The position numbers were made by a program, and so were the translations under genes. Below the pieces are notes generated by a model. The model ran no database searches, was not told the origin of the DNA, and saw only the letters and a list, made by a program, of their open reading frames with translations. Of a DNA stretch of 40,215 nt, positions 8,013 to 15,548 are shown in pieces (the stretch's first letter is position 1; each line of letters begins with the position of its first letter). Origin of the DNA: Salinarimonas sp051117315 (GTDB lineage: Bacteria > Pseudomonadota > Alphaproteobacteria > Rhizobiales > Beijerinckiaceae); contig JBNPEA010000028.1 of the NCBI GenBank assembly GCA_051117315.1, forward strand, positions 1 through 40,215, read 5' to 3'.

Positions 8013-8945
8013 CTACAACGGCGCGTCGGCGACGGGCTCGTCGAGGCTCCCCCGCAGCCAGGCGAGGAAGGCCGCGCTCGCCTCGTCGCCGGGTCCGCGT
8101 TCGGACGCCACATACCAGCCCATCGGCGTCGGCTGGCAGCGCGGCAGGACACGCATGAGCCGTCCCTCGGCGAGGTCGCGCCCGGCGAGGCGCGGGTCCG
8201 CCAGCACGATGCCGGCGCCGGCCACCGCCGCCTGGATGGCGAGATCATCGGTCTCGAAGGTCATGAGCGAAACGGCCGGCGGCCACGCGACGCGCTGCGC
8301 CTGCGCCCAGGCGCGCCAGTCCCACCAGGTCGGCGTCGCGCCGAGAAGGCGCGCCCGCCGCAGGAGCCGAGCCGGTCGAAGATCGGCGCCGAGCAGCTCG
8401 ACCGTCTGCGAGGAGGCCAGCGGCTCGGCTTCGTCCCGGAGAAGCACATGGGCGCGCTCCGCCGGCGCCTCTCGCGTGTAGGACAGGACGAGGTCAACCT
8501 GATCGGTCACCGCGGTGCCGGTGGTCTCGGCGACGCTCAAGACGATTTCCATGCCCGGATGGGCGCGCTCAAAGGCGCCGATGCGCGGCAGCAGGATCCG
8601 CGCCGCGAGCGTGGTAACGGCCTTGATGCGCAGGGTTCGTCTTGGCCCCAAGTGCACCGCGGAGCCCGCTCCGACGTTTTCCTTCGCGACTTCGAGCGAT
8701 GCGCTGATCGCGTCGAGAGCGCTCGTGAGAGCCACGGAGAGCTCGGCGCCGGCCTCCGTGAGCTTCAATCCGCGTCCCGACCTGACGAACAACGCACCTC
8801 CGACGAGCGTCTCGAGATCGCCGACCTTTCGGCTGATGGCGCTGTCTGTGACGCCCAGCTCCCGGGCCGCCTCCTTGATGCTGCCGCGGCGCGCGGCGAC
8901 CTCGAAGGCACGGAGCGCCGAGAGCGGAAGCAGGCGACGCCTCAT
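8013..8945 (-). CDS. LysR-family transcriptional regulator (GcvA-like)
   Basis: DNA-binding regulator, 310 residues. Winged helix at residues ~6-64 with LSALRAFEVAARRGSIKEAARELGVTDSAISRKVGDLE and FVRSGRGLKLTEAG, followed by the effector-binding domain (~95-300) with LVLSYTREAPAERAHVLLRDE. The N-terminal pattern LPLSALRAFEVAAR is typical of the GcvA/AmpR subgroup. It is divergent from the cysteine-synthase remnant, MATE and SbnI-like genes, so it most likely controls that operon from the intergenic region, which holds a 40-bp spaced direct repeat. Effector unknown; an amino acid or related metabolite would fit the neighbours (inference). Confidence 0.9.
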   Translation of the reverse strand: MRRRLLPLSALRAFEVAARRGSIKEAARELGVTDSAISRKVGDLETLVGGALFVRSGRGLKLTEAGAELSVALTSALDAISASLEVAKENVGAGSAVHLGPRRTLRIKAVTTLAARILLPRIGAFERAHPGMEIVLSVAETTGTAVTDQVDLVLSYTREAPAERAHVLLRDEAEPLASSQTVELLGADLRPARLLRRARLLGATPTWWDWRAWAQAQRVAWPPAVSLMTFETDDLAIQAAVAGAGIVLADPRLAGRDLAEGRLMRVLPRCQPTPMGWYVASERGPGDEASAAFLAWLRGSLDEPVADAPL

Positions 8946-9094
8946 GCTTGAGCCCTTCTCAATTTGCAGCCGTACTATTACTCAAAAGTCGTTCAAACTC
9001 AATTTGTGCAATTAATGATGAACCGCTCGCGCGGCTCGCGCATCGTCGCCGGCGTTCGAGCACTGGAGGAACTCGAGATGACGACCCTGCTCAT
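8946..9094 (+). promoter_or_regulatory. divergent control region with repeated CTCAATTTG
   Basis: The first part of this region is clearly AT-richer than its surroundings. CTCAATTTG occurs twice in direct orientation, at 8958-8966 and 8998-9006, exactly 40 bp apart; the second copy runs into AATTTGTGCAATT, whose AATT ends form a small dyad. Such paired sites near a LysR start fit recognition and activation sites of the regulator, but this is inference. Confidence 0.4.
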
Positions 9095-9796
9095 CTCCAC
9101 GTGGTCGGGCCGGAGCGACCGGAGGCGAAGGTCTCGACGGCCGAGCGCGAATCCGTTGCCGCCGACCTCGCCGGCGCGCTGCCCGGCGCCGTCCTGATGG
9201 CCCAGCATGAGAACGCCGCCAATCCGTCCGGCTACGACGAAACTCTGGCCGTGGACCTGCTCGCGCAGCTCGGTCCGGTGGACGCGGTGGCGGGGGCGGT
9301 CGGCACGGGCGGCTCCCTGTGCGGCCTTGCACGCGGCCTTCGCCGTCGCGGATCAACCGCTCGGGTGATCGGCGTCGAGCCGCGAGGCTCGATCGTCTTC
9401 GGCGGCTCCGGCGCTCCCTTCTACCAGTCGGGGACGGGCGTTCCGCCCGGGGTGCCGCTCGGCGACATCGTCGATTTCAGCCTGATCGACGAGGGCTGCA
9501 CGGTGTCGGACGTCGCCGCGTTCAACACCTGCCGGTTCCTCGCAAGGCGCTTCGCGTTGCTGATCGGCGGTTCCGCCGGCGGCGTCGTCTACGCGGCGGC
9601 GGAGCGCCTCAGCCGCCTTCACGGACGCGGCCTCATGGTGGCGATCGTGGGCGACGGCGGCGAGCGCTATCTCGACACAGTCTTCGACGACGACTGGATG
9701 AGCGCCCGCGGGCTGCTCTCGACGACGGTCGAGACGGACCTCGCGACGGTCCTCGCCCCCGTGCGGCGCGAGGAGAGCGCCGATGTCGCAGCTTGA
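9095..9796 (+). pseudogene. N-terminally truncated PLP-dependent cysteine-synthase-like (SbnA-like) gene
   Basis: The reading frame carries only the C-terminal ~230 residues of a fold-type II PLP enzyme. Family-like sequence begins at LHVVGPERPEAK (9095), normally near residue 140-150. Seen: ALPGAVLMAQHENAANPSGY, the phosphate-binding loop GTGGSLCG, RVIGVEPRGS, GGSAGGVVYAA and VAIVGDGGERYLD. The N-terminal domain with the Schiff-base lysine and the substrate-binding SGN loop is absent; upstream sequence in all frames does not restore it, so it should not be catalytic. The frame is open to a TTG at 8948, and the candidate start at 9101 is GTG; an ATG with a good ribosome site (GGAGGAACTCGAG, ATG at 9078) opens a different frame. 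The stop overlaps the MATE start by 14 bases, showing an original operon. Could alternatively be a shortened, repurposed protein. Confidence 0.7.
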
Positions 9797-11177
9797 CGGT
9801 CGATCGACGCCGGCGGCGCTCGCGGCGACACTGCGCCTCGCAGTGCCCTTGATGATCGCCCAGGTGGCGACCGTCGCTCTGGCGCTGATCGACACGATCA
9901 CCTTCGGTTATCTGGGCACGCAGGCCCTCGCTGGAGGAGGGCTCGGCGCCTCGATCTTCTCGCTCGTGAACATCACCTGCGTCGGCGTGCTGATGGCTAC
10001 CGGCAACATCGTCGCCTTTGCGCACGGTGCCGGCCGGCCCGACGAGGTGCGCGCGGCCGTGGCGGGAGGGGCCGTCGTCGCGCTGGGGCTCGGTCTCGCG
10101 ACGATGCTCGTCGCCTTGCGCGCGGGGGAAGCCGCGCTGCGCGCGACGGGGCAGGCGCCCGCCGTCGCGGCGACAGCGGCGATCTACCTGTCCTGGGCAT
10201 CCCTGGGGCTCGTGCCGAGCCTCCTCCTGACGGTGCTGCGCGGCTTGACAGTCGGGCTCGGCCGCCCCGGCCCGATTACCGCGATCACCATCGCCGCCGT
10301 CGCAACGAAGTCTCTCTTGAACATGCCCCTGATCTGGCTGACGGTCGGCATGGACGACGCGCAGCGCGCCGGCTTCGGCGCCGCCTGGACGGGCGCGGCG
10401 ACGGCCGCCACCTACTTGGTTATGGCGGGTGCGGCCTGGGTGTGGTGCCGCAAGCGATTGCCCGAGATGCTGCCGCGCCGCAGCGCCCGGCCGTGGCGCG
10501 TACCGCGCACGAGCGAGACGCTGCGGCTCGGGCTGCCGATCGGACTGACCTACGGCGTCGAAGCCGGGCTGTTCACGATGGTCGCCTTGATCGTCGGGCG
10601 CTCCGGGGAGATCGCGCTCGCCGCGCATACGATCGGCAATCAACTCGTCTACGTCGCGTTCATGGTCATCGTCGGGCTCTCGCATGCGGCGTCCGTCCGT
10701 GTCGGCCAAGCCGCGGGCGCCGGCAATCTCGCCGAGGCGCGCCGCCGCGGACGCGAGGCGCTGCTTCTCACCATCACCGTGACGAGCGTGACCGCGGCTG
10801 TGTTCGCCGGGTTCGGCGAGCCCCTCGCGGCGATGTTCGTCGGCCGCGCCGACGACGCCAGCCAGGACGTGGTCGCGCTGGCGGGCACCCTCCTTCTGAT
10901 CGCCGCCGCCTTCCAGTGGGCCGACGGAGCGCAGAACGTGGCCATGGGCGCCTTGCGCGGTCTCAAGGATTCGCGCGCCACGGCCATCGTCGCGATCGTT
11001 GCCTATTGGGGCGTCGGCATCCCGGCGGCGTGGTGGCTCGCGGCGGATCACGGCGCCGTCGGTGCGTGGTGGGGCTTGTGTATCGGTCTATACACCGCAG
11101 CGGCGCTGATGCTGCTCCGCTTCGAGCGCGTCACGGGGATCACCGAAACCGCCGCCGAGCCTGCGGCGGGCGCCTGA
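9783..11177 (+). CDS. MATE-family efflux transporter
   Basis: Multidrug/metabolite exporter of the MATE (NorM-like) family, 464 residues, normal length, with about twelve membrane segments. The first half opens LAVPLMIAQVATVALALIDTITFGYLGTQALAGGGLG, the typical MATE N-terminal motif, and the second half has GLPIGLTYGVEAGLFTMVALIVG, with the family's glutamate and the hydrophobic surroundings. Start ATG at 9783 lies inside the end of the truncated PLP gene, suggesting translational coupling. Followed after 34 bases by the SbnI-like gene. In this context the likely cargo is a product or intermediate of the amino-acid chemistry encoded around it, but generic drug export is equally possible. Confidence 0.92.
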   Translation: MSQLDGRSTPAALAATLRLAVPLMIAQVATVALALIDTITFGYLGTQALAGGGLGASIFSLVNITCVGVLMATGNIVAFAHGAGRPDEVRAAVAGGAVVALGLGLATMLVALRAGEAALRATGQAPAVAATAAIYLSWASLGLVPSLLLTVLRGLTVGLGRPGPITAITIAAVATKSLLNMPLIWLTVGMDDAQRAGFGAAWTGAATAATYLVMAGAAWVWCRKRLPEMLPRRSARPWRVPRTSETLRLGLPIGLTYGVEAGLFTMVALIVGRSGEIALAAHTIGNQLVYVAFMVIVGLSHAASVRVGQAAGAGNLAEARRRGREALLLTITVTSVTAAVFAGFGEPLAAMFVGRADDASQDVVALAGTLLLIAAAFQWADGAQNVAMGALRGLKDSRATAIVAIVAYWGVGIPAAWWLAADHGAVGAWWGLCIGLYTAAALMLLRFERVTGITETAAEPAAGA

Positions 11178-11211
11178 CGCATCGGGTAGGGAACGGCCAA
11201 GGAGGACCCGC

Positions 11212-11691
11212 ATGACGACGAGCATTCCGATACTCCCCGTTGACACCCTTAGGCCCACCGAGGAGACCGAGCCTGACCACGTGCTCGCGGTCGCGGAGGC
11301 CATCCTGCGCGCGGGCGTCTGGACGGACCCGATCCTCGTCGAGTGCGAGGCACGCGCCGTCCTGGACGGGCATCATCGGCTCGCCGCCGCGTACCGGCTC
11401 GGCCTCGGCGCGATCCCGGCGCATCTCGTCGGCTATGGCGCCGTGACTCTCACCTCGCGGCGCCCCGATCAGGTCGTCACGCCCGCCGAGGTGCTGGCCC
11501 GAGCCCGCAGCGGGCGGCTTTATCCTCCCAAGACGACGCGCCACGACGCTCTGGTGGCTCTCACCGCGCCGACCGCCGTTCCGTTAGCGCAGCTGCGCGG
11601 CGTCGCGCGTTTCGGCGATCACGTCCGCTGGATCTGGAAAGCCGGCGACCCCGTTCCCGACCGTGAGGCGCGCCGCTACGCCGCCGCATGA
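11212..11691 (+). CDS. ParB/Srx-fold protein, SbnI/SerK-like putative free-serine kinase
   Basis: A 159-residue single-domain ParB/Srx-fold protein. It opens IPILPVDTLRPTEETEPDHV (candidate catalytic glutamates at residues 17-20), then GVWTDPILVE, the DGHHR box (52-56) in place of the GERR box of partition ParB, and PPKTTRH (105-111). These features match the SbnI/SerK branch, which includes staphyloferrin B protein SbnI and archaeal SerK; both phosphorylate free L-serine to O-phospho-L-serine, the substrate of SbnA-type enzymes. No DNA-binding helix-turn-helix domain follows, arguing against a partition role. GGAGGACCCGC precedes the ATG. It ends the LysR-divergent operon whose first gene is a broken SbnA-like gene. 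Function is inferred from family and neighbours. Confidence 0.75.
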   Translation: MTTSIPILPVDTLRPTEETEPDHVLAVAEAILRAGVWTDPILVECEARAVLDGHHRLAAAYRLGLGAIPAHLVGYGAVTLTSRRPDQVVTPAEVLARARSGRLYPPKTTRHDALVALTAPTAVPLAQLRGVARFGDHVRWIWKAGDPVPDREARRYAAA

Positions 11692-11712
11692 CCATCGAGT
11701 GCCACGGCACAT

Positions 11713-11746
11713 AAAAGCCCGCCGGGAGGTCTCCCTCCCGGCGGGC
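11713..11746 (-). terminator. strong intrinsic terminator
   Basis: Perfect 12-bp stem (11717-11728 with 11735-11746) and six-base loop, followed on the minus strand by TTTT (11713-11716). It would stop minus-strand transcripts from the small-RNA candidate and the ligase gene upstream. The same hairpin lies 25 bases after the SbnI-like gene on the plus strand and may act bidirectionally, although only mixed bases follow there. Confidence 0.8.
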
Positions 11747-11814
11747 TCTACGATGTCTCGCCGTGCTAAGCACCGAGGTGCTCACGCGTGAGGCCAGTCA
11801 GAAGTCCGAAGACC

Positions 11815-11859
11815 TCAGCGGGCAGCCCCGGCGAGGTGACAGCGCTGACAAAGAGACAC
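11815..11859 (-). CDS. 14-residue peptide with two cysteines
   Basis: GTG start at 11859, six bases after the perfect AAAGGAGGT, stop TGA at 11815-11817. Translation is MSLCQRCHLAGAAR (start read as Met). The full-strength ribosome site at ideal spacing is much better than that of most genes here and is the main evidence for translation. Two cysteines in a CxxC arrangement in so short a peptide could serve as cysteine-responsive codons or as a metal or redox site; this is speculation. Confidence 0.5.
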   Translation of the reverse strand: MSLCQRCHLAGAAR

Positions 11860-11975
11860 TGGACCACCTCCTTTCGCTTGTTTCGACTTCGACCAAGATA
11901 GGCGGCGAACCCTCGCGAGAAAAGGGGGAGATCGCGCCCGTCCGCACGAAAATTGGGCAGGCCGCGCCCGCAGCG

Positions 11976-13205
11976 TCAGCCGATCGGGCGCTCGTCGGCG
12001 ATCACCTTGCCGTCCTCGGGCAGGCTGCCGGGAGCGACGAGGGCGACCTCGCCGCGCAGCTTCAGCACCGCGCGCACCGTGTCCTCGAGCGCCTGCTTCA
12101 GCGCCGGCGTGGCCGTGCCGGTCTCGGCGTCGAGGGTCATCGCGTCGCTCTCGCCGACGCGGCGCACGACGAGGCGGGCCCGGCCGATCTCAGGGTGACG
12201 GCGGGCGATCTCGGCGACCTGCTCGGGGCGCACGAACATGCCCTTGACCTTGGTGGTCTGGTCGGCGCGGCCCATCCAGCCCTTGATGCGCAGGCCCGTA
12301 CGCCCGCACGGGCTCGGCGCGACGAGCGCCGCGGTGAGGTCGCCGAGCGCGAGGCGGATGACGGGGTGGCGCGGCTCGAGCGTGGTCACCACCACCTCGC
12401 CGACCTCGCCCGGCGCAACCGGCGCGCCGTCCGGCCCGACGATCTCGAGGATGAGGTCCTCATTGACCATCATCCCCTCCCCGGCCTCGGTCTCGTAGGC
12501 GACGAAGCCGACGTCGGCGGTGGCGTAAGCCTGGCGGGCGACGATGCCGCGCGAGGCGAGCTCGTCCTGCAGCGATTTCGGGAAGGCGGCGCCGGAGACC
12601 GCCGCCTTGCGGATCGAGGAGGCGTCGCGCCCCTTCTCGGCGGCGGCGTCGAGCAGGATCTTGAGGAAGTCCGGCGTGCCGGCATAGGCGACGGGGCGCA
12701 GCGTCTCGACGAGGTCGAGCTGCGCCTCGGTGTTGCCGGGGCCGGCCGGGATCACGGAGCAGCCGAGCGCGCGGGCACCCGAGTCCATGATGAAGCCGCC
12801 CGGCGTCAGGTGATAGGAGAAGGTGTTGAGCACGATGTCGCCCGGTCGCAGGCCGATGGCATGCAGGCCGCGGGCGGCGCGCCACGGGTCGGACCCCGCC
12901 CCTTCCGGCTCGTAGATCGGCCCCGGCGAGGTGAACAGGTGCGGCAGGCCGCTGGTGCCGTCGGGCAGGAAGCCGCCGAAGGGCGGGCTCTCCCTCTGCA
13001 GGCGCGGCAGGTCGGACTTGCGCATCACCGGCAGCCGCGCCAGCGCGGCGCGGCTCGTCACCGCGGCGGGGTCCACGTCGCCGAGGTGCTTGCGCCATCC
13101 CGGCGCGCGCAGGGCGGCCTCGAGCACCGCTGGCAGCCGCGCGAACAGGTCGCCCTCCCGCGCGGCGTGGTCCTGCGTGTCGCGCGCGTCGTAGAACTCG
13201 CTCAT
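11976..13205 (-). CDS. PaaK-family (phenylacetate-CoA ligase-like) adenylate-forming enzyme
   Basis: A 409-residue AMP-forming acyl-CoA ligase of the COG1541 type; it would activate a carboxylate as acyl-adenylate and pass it to CoA. Start ATG at 13205 with GAGGAG upstream; the frame is open further upstream only as a shadow of the epimerase gene. Seen: PDGTSGLPHLFTSPGPIYEP (nucleotide-binding loop, degenerate relative to the usual SSGTTG), NTFSYHLTPGGFIMDSGARALG, VAYAGTPDFLKILL, YATADVGFVAYE, VIRLALGDL and the hinge region GWMGRADQTTKVKGMFVRP. This subgroup is often found beside branched-chain amino acid ABC transporters, but no such genes are here. The gene follows the epimerase after 89 bases. 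Substrate unknown; phenylacetate itself is not supported. Confidence 0.85.
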   Translation of the reverse strand: MSEFYDARDTQDHAAREGDLFARLPAVLEAALRAPGWRKHLGDVDPAAVTSRAALARLPVMRKSDLPRLQRESPPFGGFLPDGTSGLPHLFTSPGPIYEPEGAGSDPWRAARGLHAIGLRPGDIVLNTFSYHLTPGGFIMDSGARALGCSVIPAGPGNTEAQLDLVETLRPVAYAGTPDFLKILLDAAAEKGRDASSIRKAAVSGAAFPKSLQDELASRGIVARQAYATADVGFVAYETEAGEGMMVNEDLILEIVGPDGAPVAPGEVGEVVVTTLEPRHPVIRLALGDLTAALVAPSPCGRTGLRIKGWMGRADQTTKVKGMFVRPEQVAEIARRHPEIGRARLVVRRVGESDAMTLDAETGTATPALKQALEDTVRAVLKLRGEVALVAPGSLPEDGKVIADERPIG

Positions 13206-13294
13206 CGGCGTCTCCTCGAAGTCTCGTGATTGGCGCCCATAAGAGCGGCGCGGGCGACGATCCGCAAGGCGCCCGCCACGAGCGAGCCCCGCCC

Positions 13295-14284
13295 TCAGCC
13301 CCAGAGCGCGCGCTCTGGCGGATGCACCAGCGATCCGTCGAAGCGCAGGGCGTGCTCGCGGTCCCGCGCCAGCAGCAGCGGGCCGTCGAGGTCGACGAAG
13401 CGCGCCCGCGGCGCGAGCAGCATCGCCGGCGCCATCGCGAGAGAGGTCGCCAGCATGCAGCCGACGAAGATCCCCATCCCGCGCGCCTGCGCGGACTCCG
13501 CGAGCGCGAGCGCCTCGGTGAGGCCGCCGGTCTTGTCGAGCTTGATGTTGACGAGGTCGTAGAGCCCGTCGAGCCGCGCGAGGCTGCCGCGGTCGTGGGC
13601 GCTCTCGTCGGCGCACAGGGGCACGGGCCGGTCGATGCCGCGCAGCGCCTCGTCCACCGAGGCGTGGAGCGGCTGCTCGACGAGGGCGAAGCCGGCATCG
13701 GCGCAGGCGGCCATCAGCCCGGGCAGCGTCTCGACGCTCCAGCCCTCGTTGGCGTCGGCGATCAGCGTCGCCTCCGGCGCGCCGCGGCGCACGGCGGCGA
13801 TGCGGTCGCGGTCGCCGTCGGGCGCGCCGAGCTTGATCTTCAGGATCGGGCGCGCGGACGCCTTGGCGGCGGCTTCCTCCATCGCCTCGGACGTGTCGAG
13901 CGAGATCGTGTAGGCCGTCGTCGCCGGACGCAGCCGGTCGACGCCCGCGGTGACGGCGGCGGGCACGCCGGAGCGTTTCGCGTCGAGGTCCCACAGCGCG
14001 CAGTCCACGGCGTTGCGCGCCGCGCCTGCCGGCAGCGCCTCCTGGAGCGCCTCGCGGCTCATGCCGGCTTCCAGCGCCGCGCGGATCGACTCGATCTGCG
14101 CGATCACGCTCTCGACGCTCTCGCCGTAGCGGGCGTAGGGCACGCATTCGCCGCGTCCGAGCGCGCCGTCCTGCCCGATCGTGACGAGGACGACGACAGC
14201 CTCCGTACGCGAGCCGCGGGAGATGGTGAATCGGCCGGCGATCGGGAAGGATTCGGCCGCGACGGTGAGGCTTCGGTGCATCAT
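13295..14284 (-). CDS. dgcA: dipeptide epimerase (L-Ala-D/L-Glu epimerase type, enolase superfamily)
   Basis: Enolase-superfamily racemase acting on dipeptides or N-acylated Glu, probably in murein peptide salvage; 329 residues, normal for the family. Active-site residues are visible: KIK (K149, K151), metal ligands D177 (ADANEGW), E203 (LVEQPL) and D226 (CADES), and the second base K248 in NIKLDKTGG. The N-terminal capping domain has GRGECVPYARYGES. The start could be the ATG at 14284 or the next one at 14281. Transcribed with the ligase gene downstream; divergent from mlaE. The symbol follows current usage for alphaproteobacterial members and the exact substrate is not proven. Confidence 0.88.
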   Translation of the reverse strand: MMHRSLTVAAESFPIAGRFTISRGSRTEAVVVLVTIGQDGALGRGECVPYARYGESVESVIAQIESIRAALEAGMSREALQEALPAGAARNAVDCALWDLDAKRSGVPAAVTAGVDRLRPATTAYTISLDTSEAMEEAAAKASARPILKIKLGAPDGDRDRIAAVRRGAPEATLIADANEGWSVETLPGLMAACADAGFALVEQPLHASVDEALRGIDRPVPLCADESAHDRGSLARLDGLYDLVNIKLDKTGGLTEALALAESAQARGMGIFVGCMLATSLAMAPAMLLAPRARFVDLDGPLLLARDREHALRFDGSLVHPPERALWG

Positions 14285-14377
14285 GCACCAGGAATAGACC
14301 GAGCGGCCTCGACCGGGAAGCCCGACCGCGCTATCACCCGTGCATCATGCGTATTGGCGATTGACGGGTCGAGCCAC

Positions 14378-15544
14378 GTGTCCGCGACCGACGCGCCCCA
14401 GGCGACGGCTCCCGAGGAGGAGCGCCGGCCGGCTCCGCAGGCGGACGCCGCGGAGGGGACGCTCGCCCTCTCGGGAGACTGGACGGCGGCCTTCGGCGCG
14501 GCGCTCGAGCGCGCGGCGCAGGCCCTCGTCGAGACCGCGCGCGGCAAGGACGCGCCGACGCTCGACCTCTCCGGCGTGACCCGCCTCGACACCGCCGGCG
14601 CCGTGGCGATCGAGCGCGCCCGCCGCGCGCTCACCGCCGCGGGCCGCGAGCCGCGCATCCGCGGCGCCGCGACCGCGCACGCCGCGCTCCTCGACGAGGT
14701 GTCCCGCGCCGGGCTCGAGCTTCCCGACCGGCCGCGCACCTCGCCCTTCGTCGATTTCCTCGTCGACGTCGGCCGGGTGATGGTCGAGGCGGGGCGCGAC
14801 CTCGTCTCGGGCATCGTCTTCCTGGGCGAGGTGATGGCCGCGGCGGCGCGGGTCGTGCTGCGTCCCTGGACGTTCCGCGGGACGGCGCTCGTCAACCAGA
14901 TCGACCAGATCGCCCTGCGCGGCCTGCCGATCATCCTGCTGATCTCCTTCGTCGTCGGCGCGATCATCGCCCAGCAGGGCATCTTCCAGCTGCGCCAGTT
15001 CGGCGCGGCGACCTTCGCCGTCGACCTGATCGGCATCCTCGTGCTGCGCGAGCTGGGCGTGCTGCTCTCCGCCATCATGGTCGCCGGCCGCTCGGGCTCC
15101 GCCTTCACGGCGGAGATCGGCGCGATGAAGATGCGCGAGGAGATCGATGCGCTGCGGGTGATGGGGCTCGACCCGATCGAGGTGCTGGTCGTGCCGCGGC
15201 TGCTCGGGCTCGTCATCAGCCTGCCGCTCCTGGCCTTCTGCGCCTCGATATCGGCCATCGTCGGCGGAGGCCTCGTCGCCTGGGTCTACGGCGACGTCGC
15301 GCCGGACGTGTTCGTGGCGCGGCTGCGCGAGGCGATCGACCTCTCGACCTTCCTCGTCGGGCTGATCAAGGCGCCGTTCATGGCGCTCATCATCGGCGTG
15401 ATCGCCTGCATCGAGGGGCTCGCCGTCAAGGGCTCGGCCGAGTCGCTCGGCCAGCACGTCACCGCCTCGGTGGTCAAGGCGATCTTCATGGTCATCGTGC
15501 TCGACGGCCTGTTCGCCATGTTCTTCGCCGCCGTGGACTTCTGA
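14378..15544 (+). CDS. mlaE: MlaE-family lipid ABC transporter permease with N-terminal STAS domain
   Basis: Inner-membrane permease of an MCE-type phospholipid transporter keeping outer-membrane lipid asymmetry. I use the GTG at 14378 (388 residues); a TTG at 14354 is possible, and the open frame further upstream is a shadow. Residues ~25-125 form a STAS (MlaB-like) domain with LALSGDWT and LDLSGVTRLDTAGAVAI, fused to the permease (~140-388) with FRGTALVNQIDQIALRGLPI, FQLRQFGAATFAVDLIGILVLRELGVLL, AGRSGSAFTAEIGAMKMREEIDAL and FFAAVDF. In E. coli the STAS part is the separate MlaB protein, so the fusion explains why no mlaB gene is present. First gene of a four-gene operon; mlaF starts four bases after the stop. 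Confidence 0.93.
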   Translation: MSATDAPQATAPEEERRPAPQADAAEGTLALSGDWTAAFGAALERAAQALVETARGKDAPTLDLSGVTRLDTAGAVAIERARRALTAAGREPRIRGAATAHAALLDEVSRAGLELPDRPRTSPFVDFLVDVGRVMVEAGRDLVSGIVFLGEVMAAAARVVLRPWTFRGTALVNQIDQIALRGLPIILLISFVVGAIIAQQGIFQLRQFGAATFAVDLIGILVLRELGVLLSAIMVAGRSGSAFTAEIGAMKMREEIDALRVMGLDPIEVLVVPRLLGLVISLPLLAFCASISAIVGGGLVAWVYGDVAPDVFVARLREAIDLSTFLVGLIKAPFMALIIGVIACIEGLAVKGSAESLGQHVTASVVKAIFMVIVLDGLFAMFFAAVDF

Positions 15545-15548
15545 GGCC

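Larger units (their letters stand above)
11711..11895 (-). ncRNA. candidate small RNA / leader-type transcript with 14-codon ORF
   Basis: On the minus strand, in order: a possible -10 (TATCTT, 11895-11900), a perfect Shine-Dalgarno AAAGGAGGT (11866-11874), a 14-codon ORF, a 6-bp hairpin capped by a UUCG tetraloop (11801-11816), a second hairpin GAGCAC-CTCG-GTGCTT (11768-11783) overlapping an alternative CTCACGCGTGAG fold (11781-11792), and a 12-bp GC-rich hairpin ending in TTTT (11713-11746). The arrangement looks like an attenuator, but no minus-strand gene follows for 2.7 kb, so an independent dual-function RNA fits better. It could also be the processed 3' end of the ligase gene transcript upstream. 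Confidence 0.5.

Noticed and set aside
11212..11691. Chromosome partition ParB
   Set aside because: No helix-turn-helix or dimerisation domain, no parA neighbour, and DGHHR/PPKTTRH motifs point to the SbnI/SerK branch.
11866..11874. ACCTCCTTT on the plus strand resembling the 3' end of 16S rRNA
   Set aside because: No other 16S sequence is nearby; it is the complement of a perfect Shine-Dalgarno for the 14-codon ORF on the minus strand.
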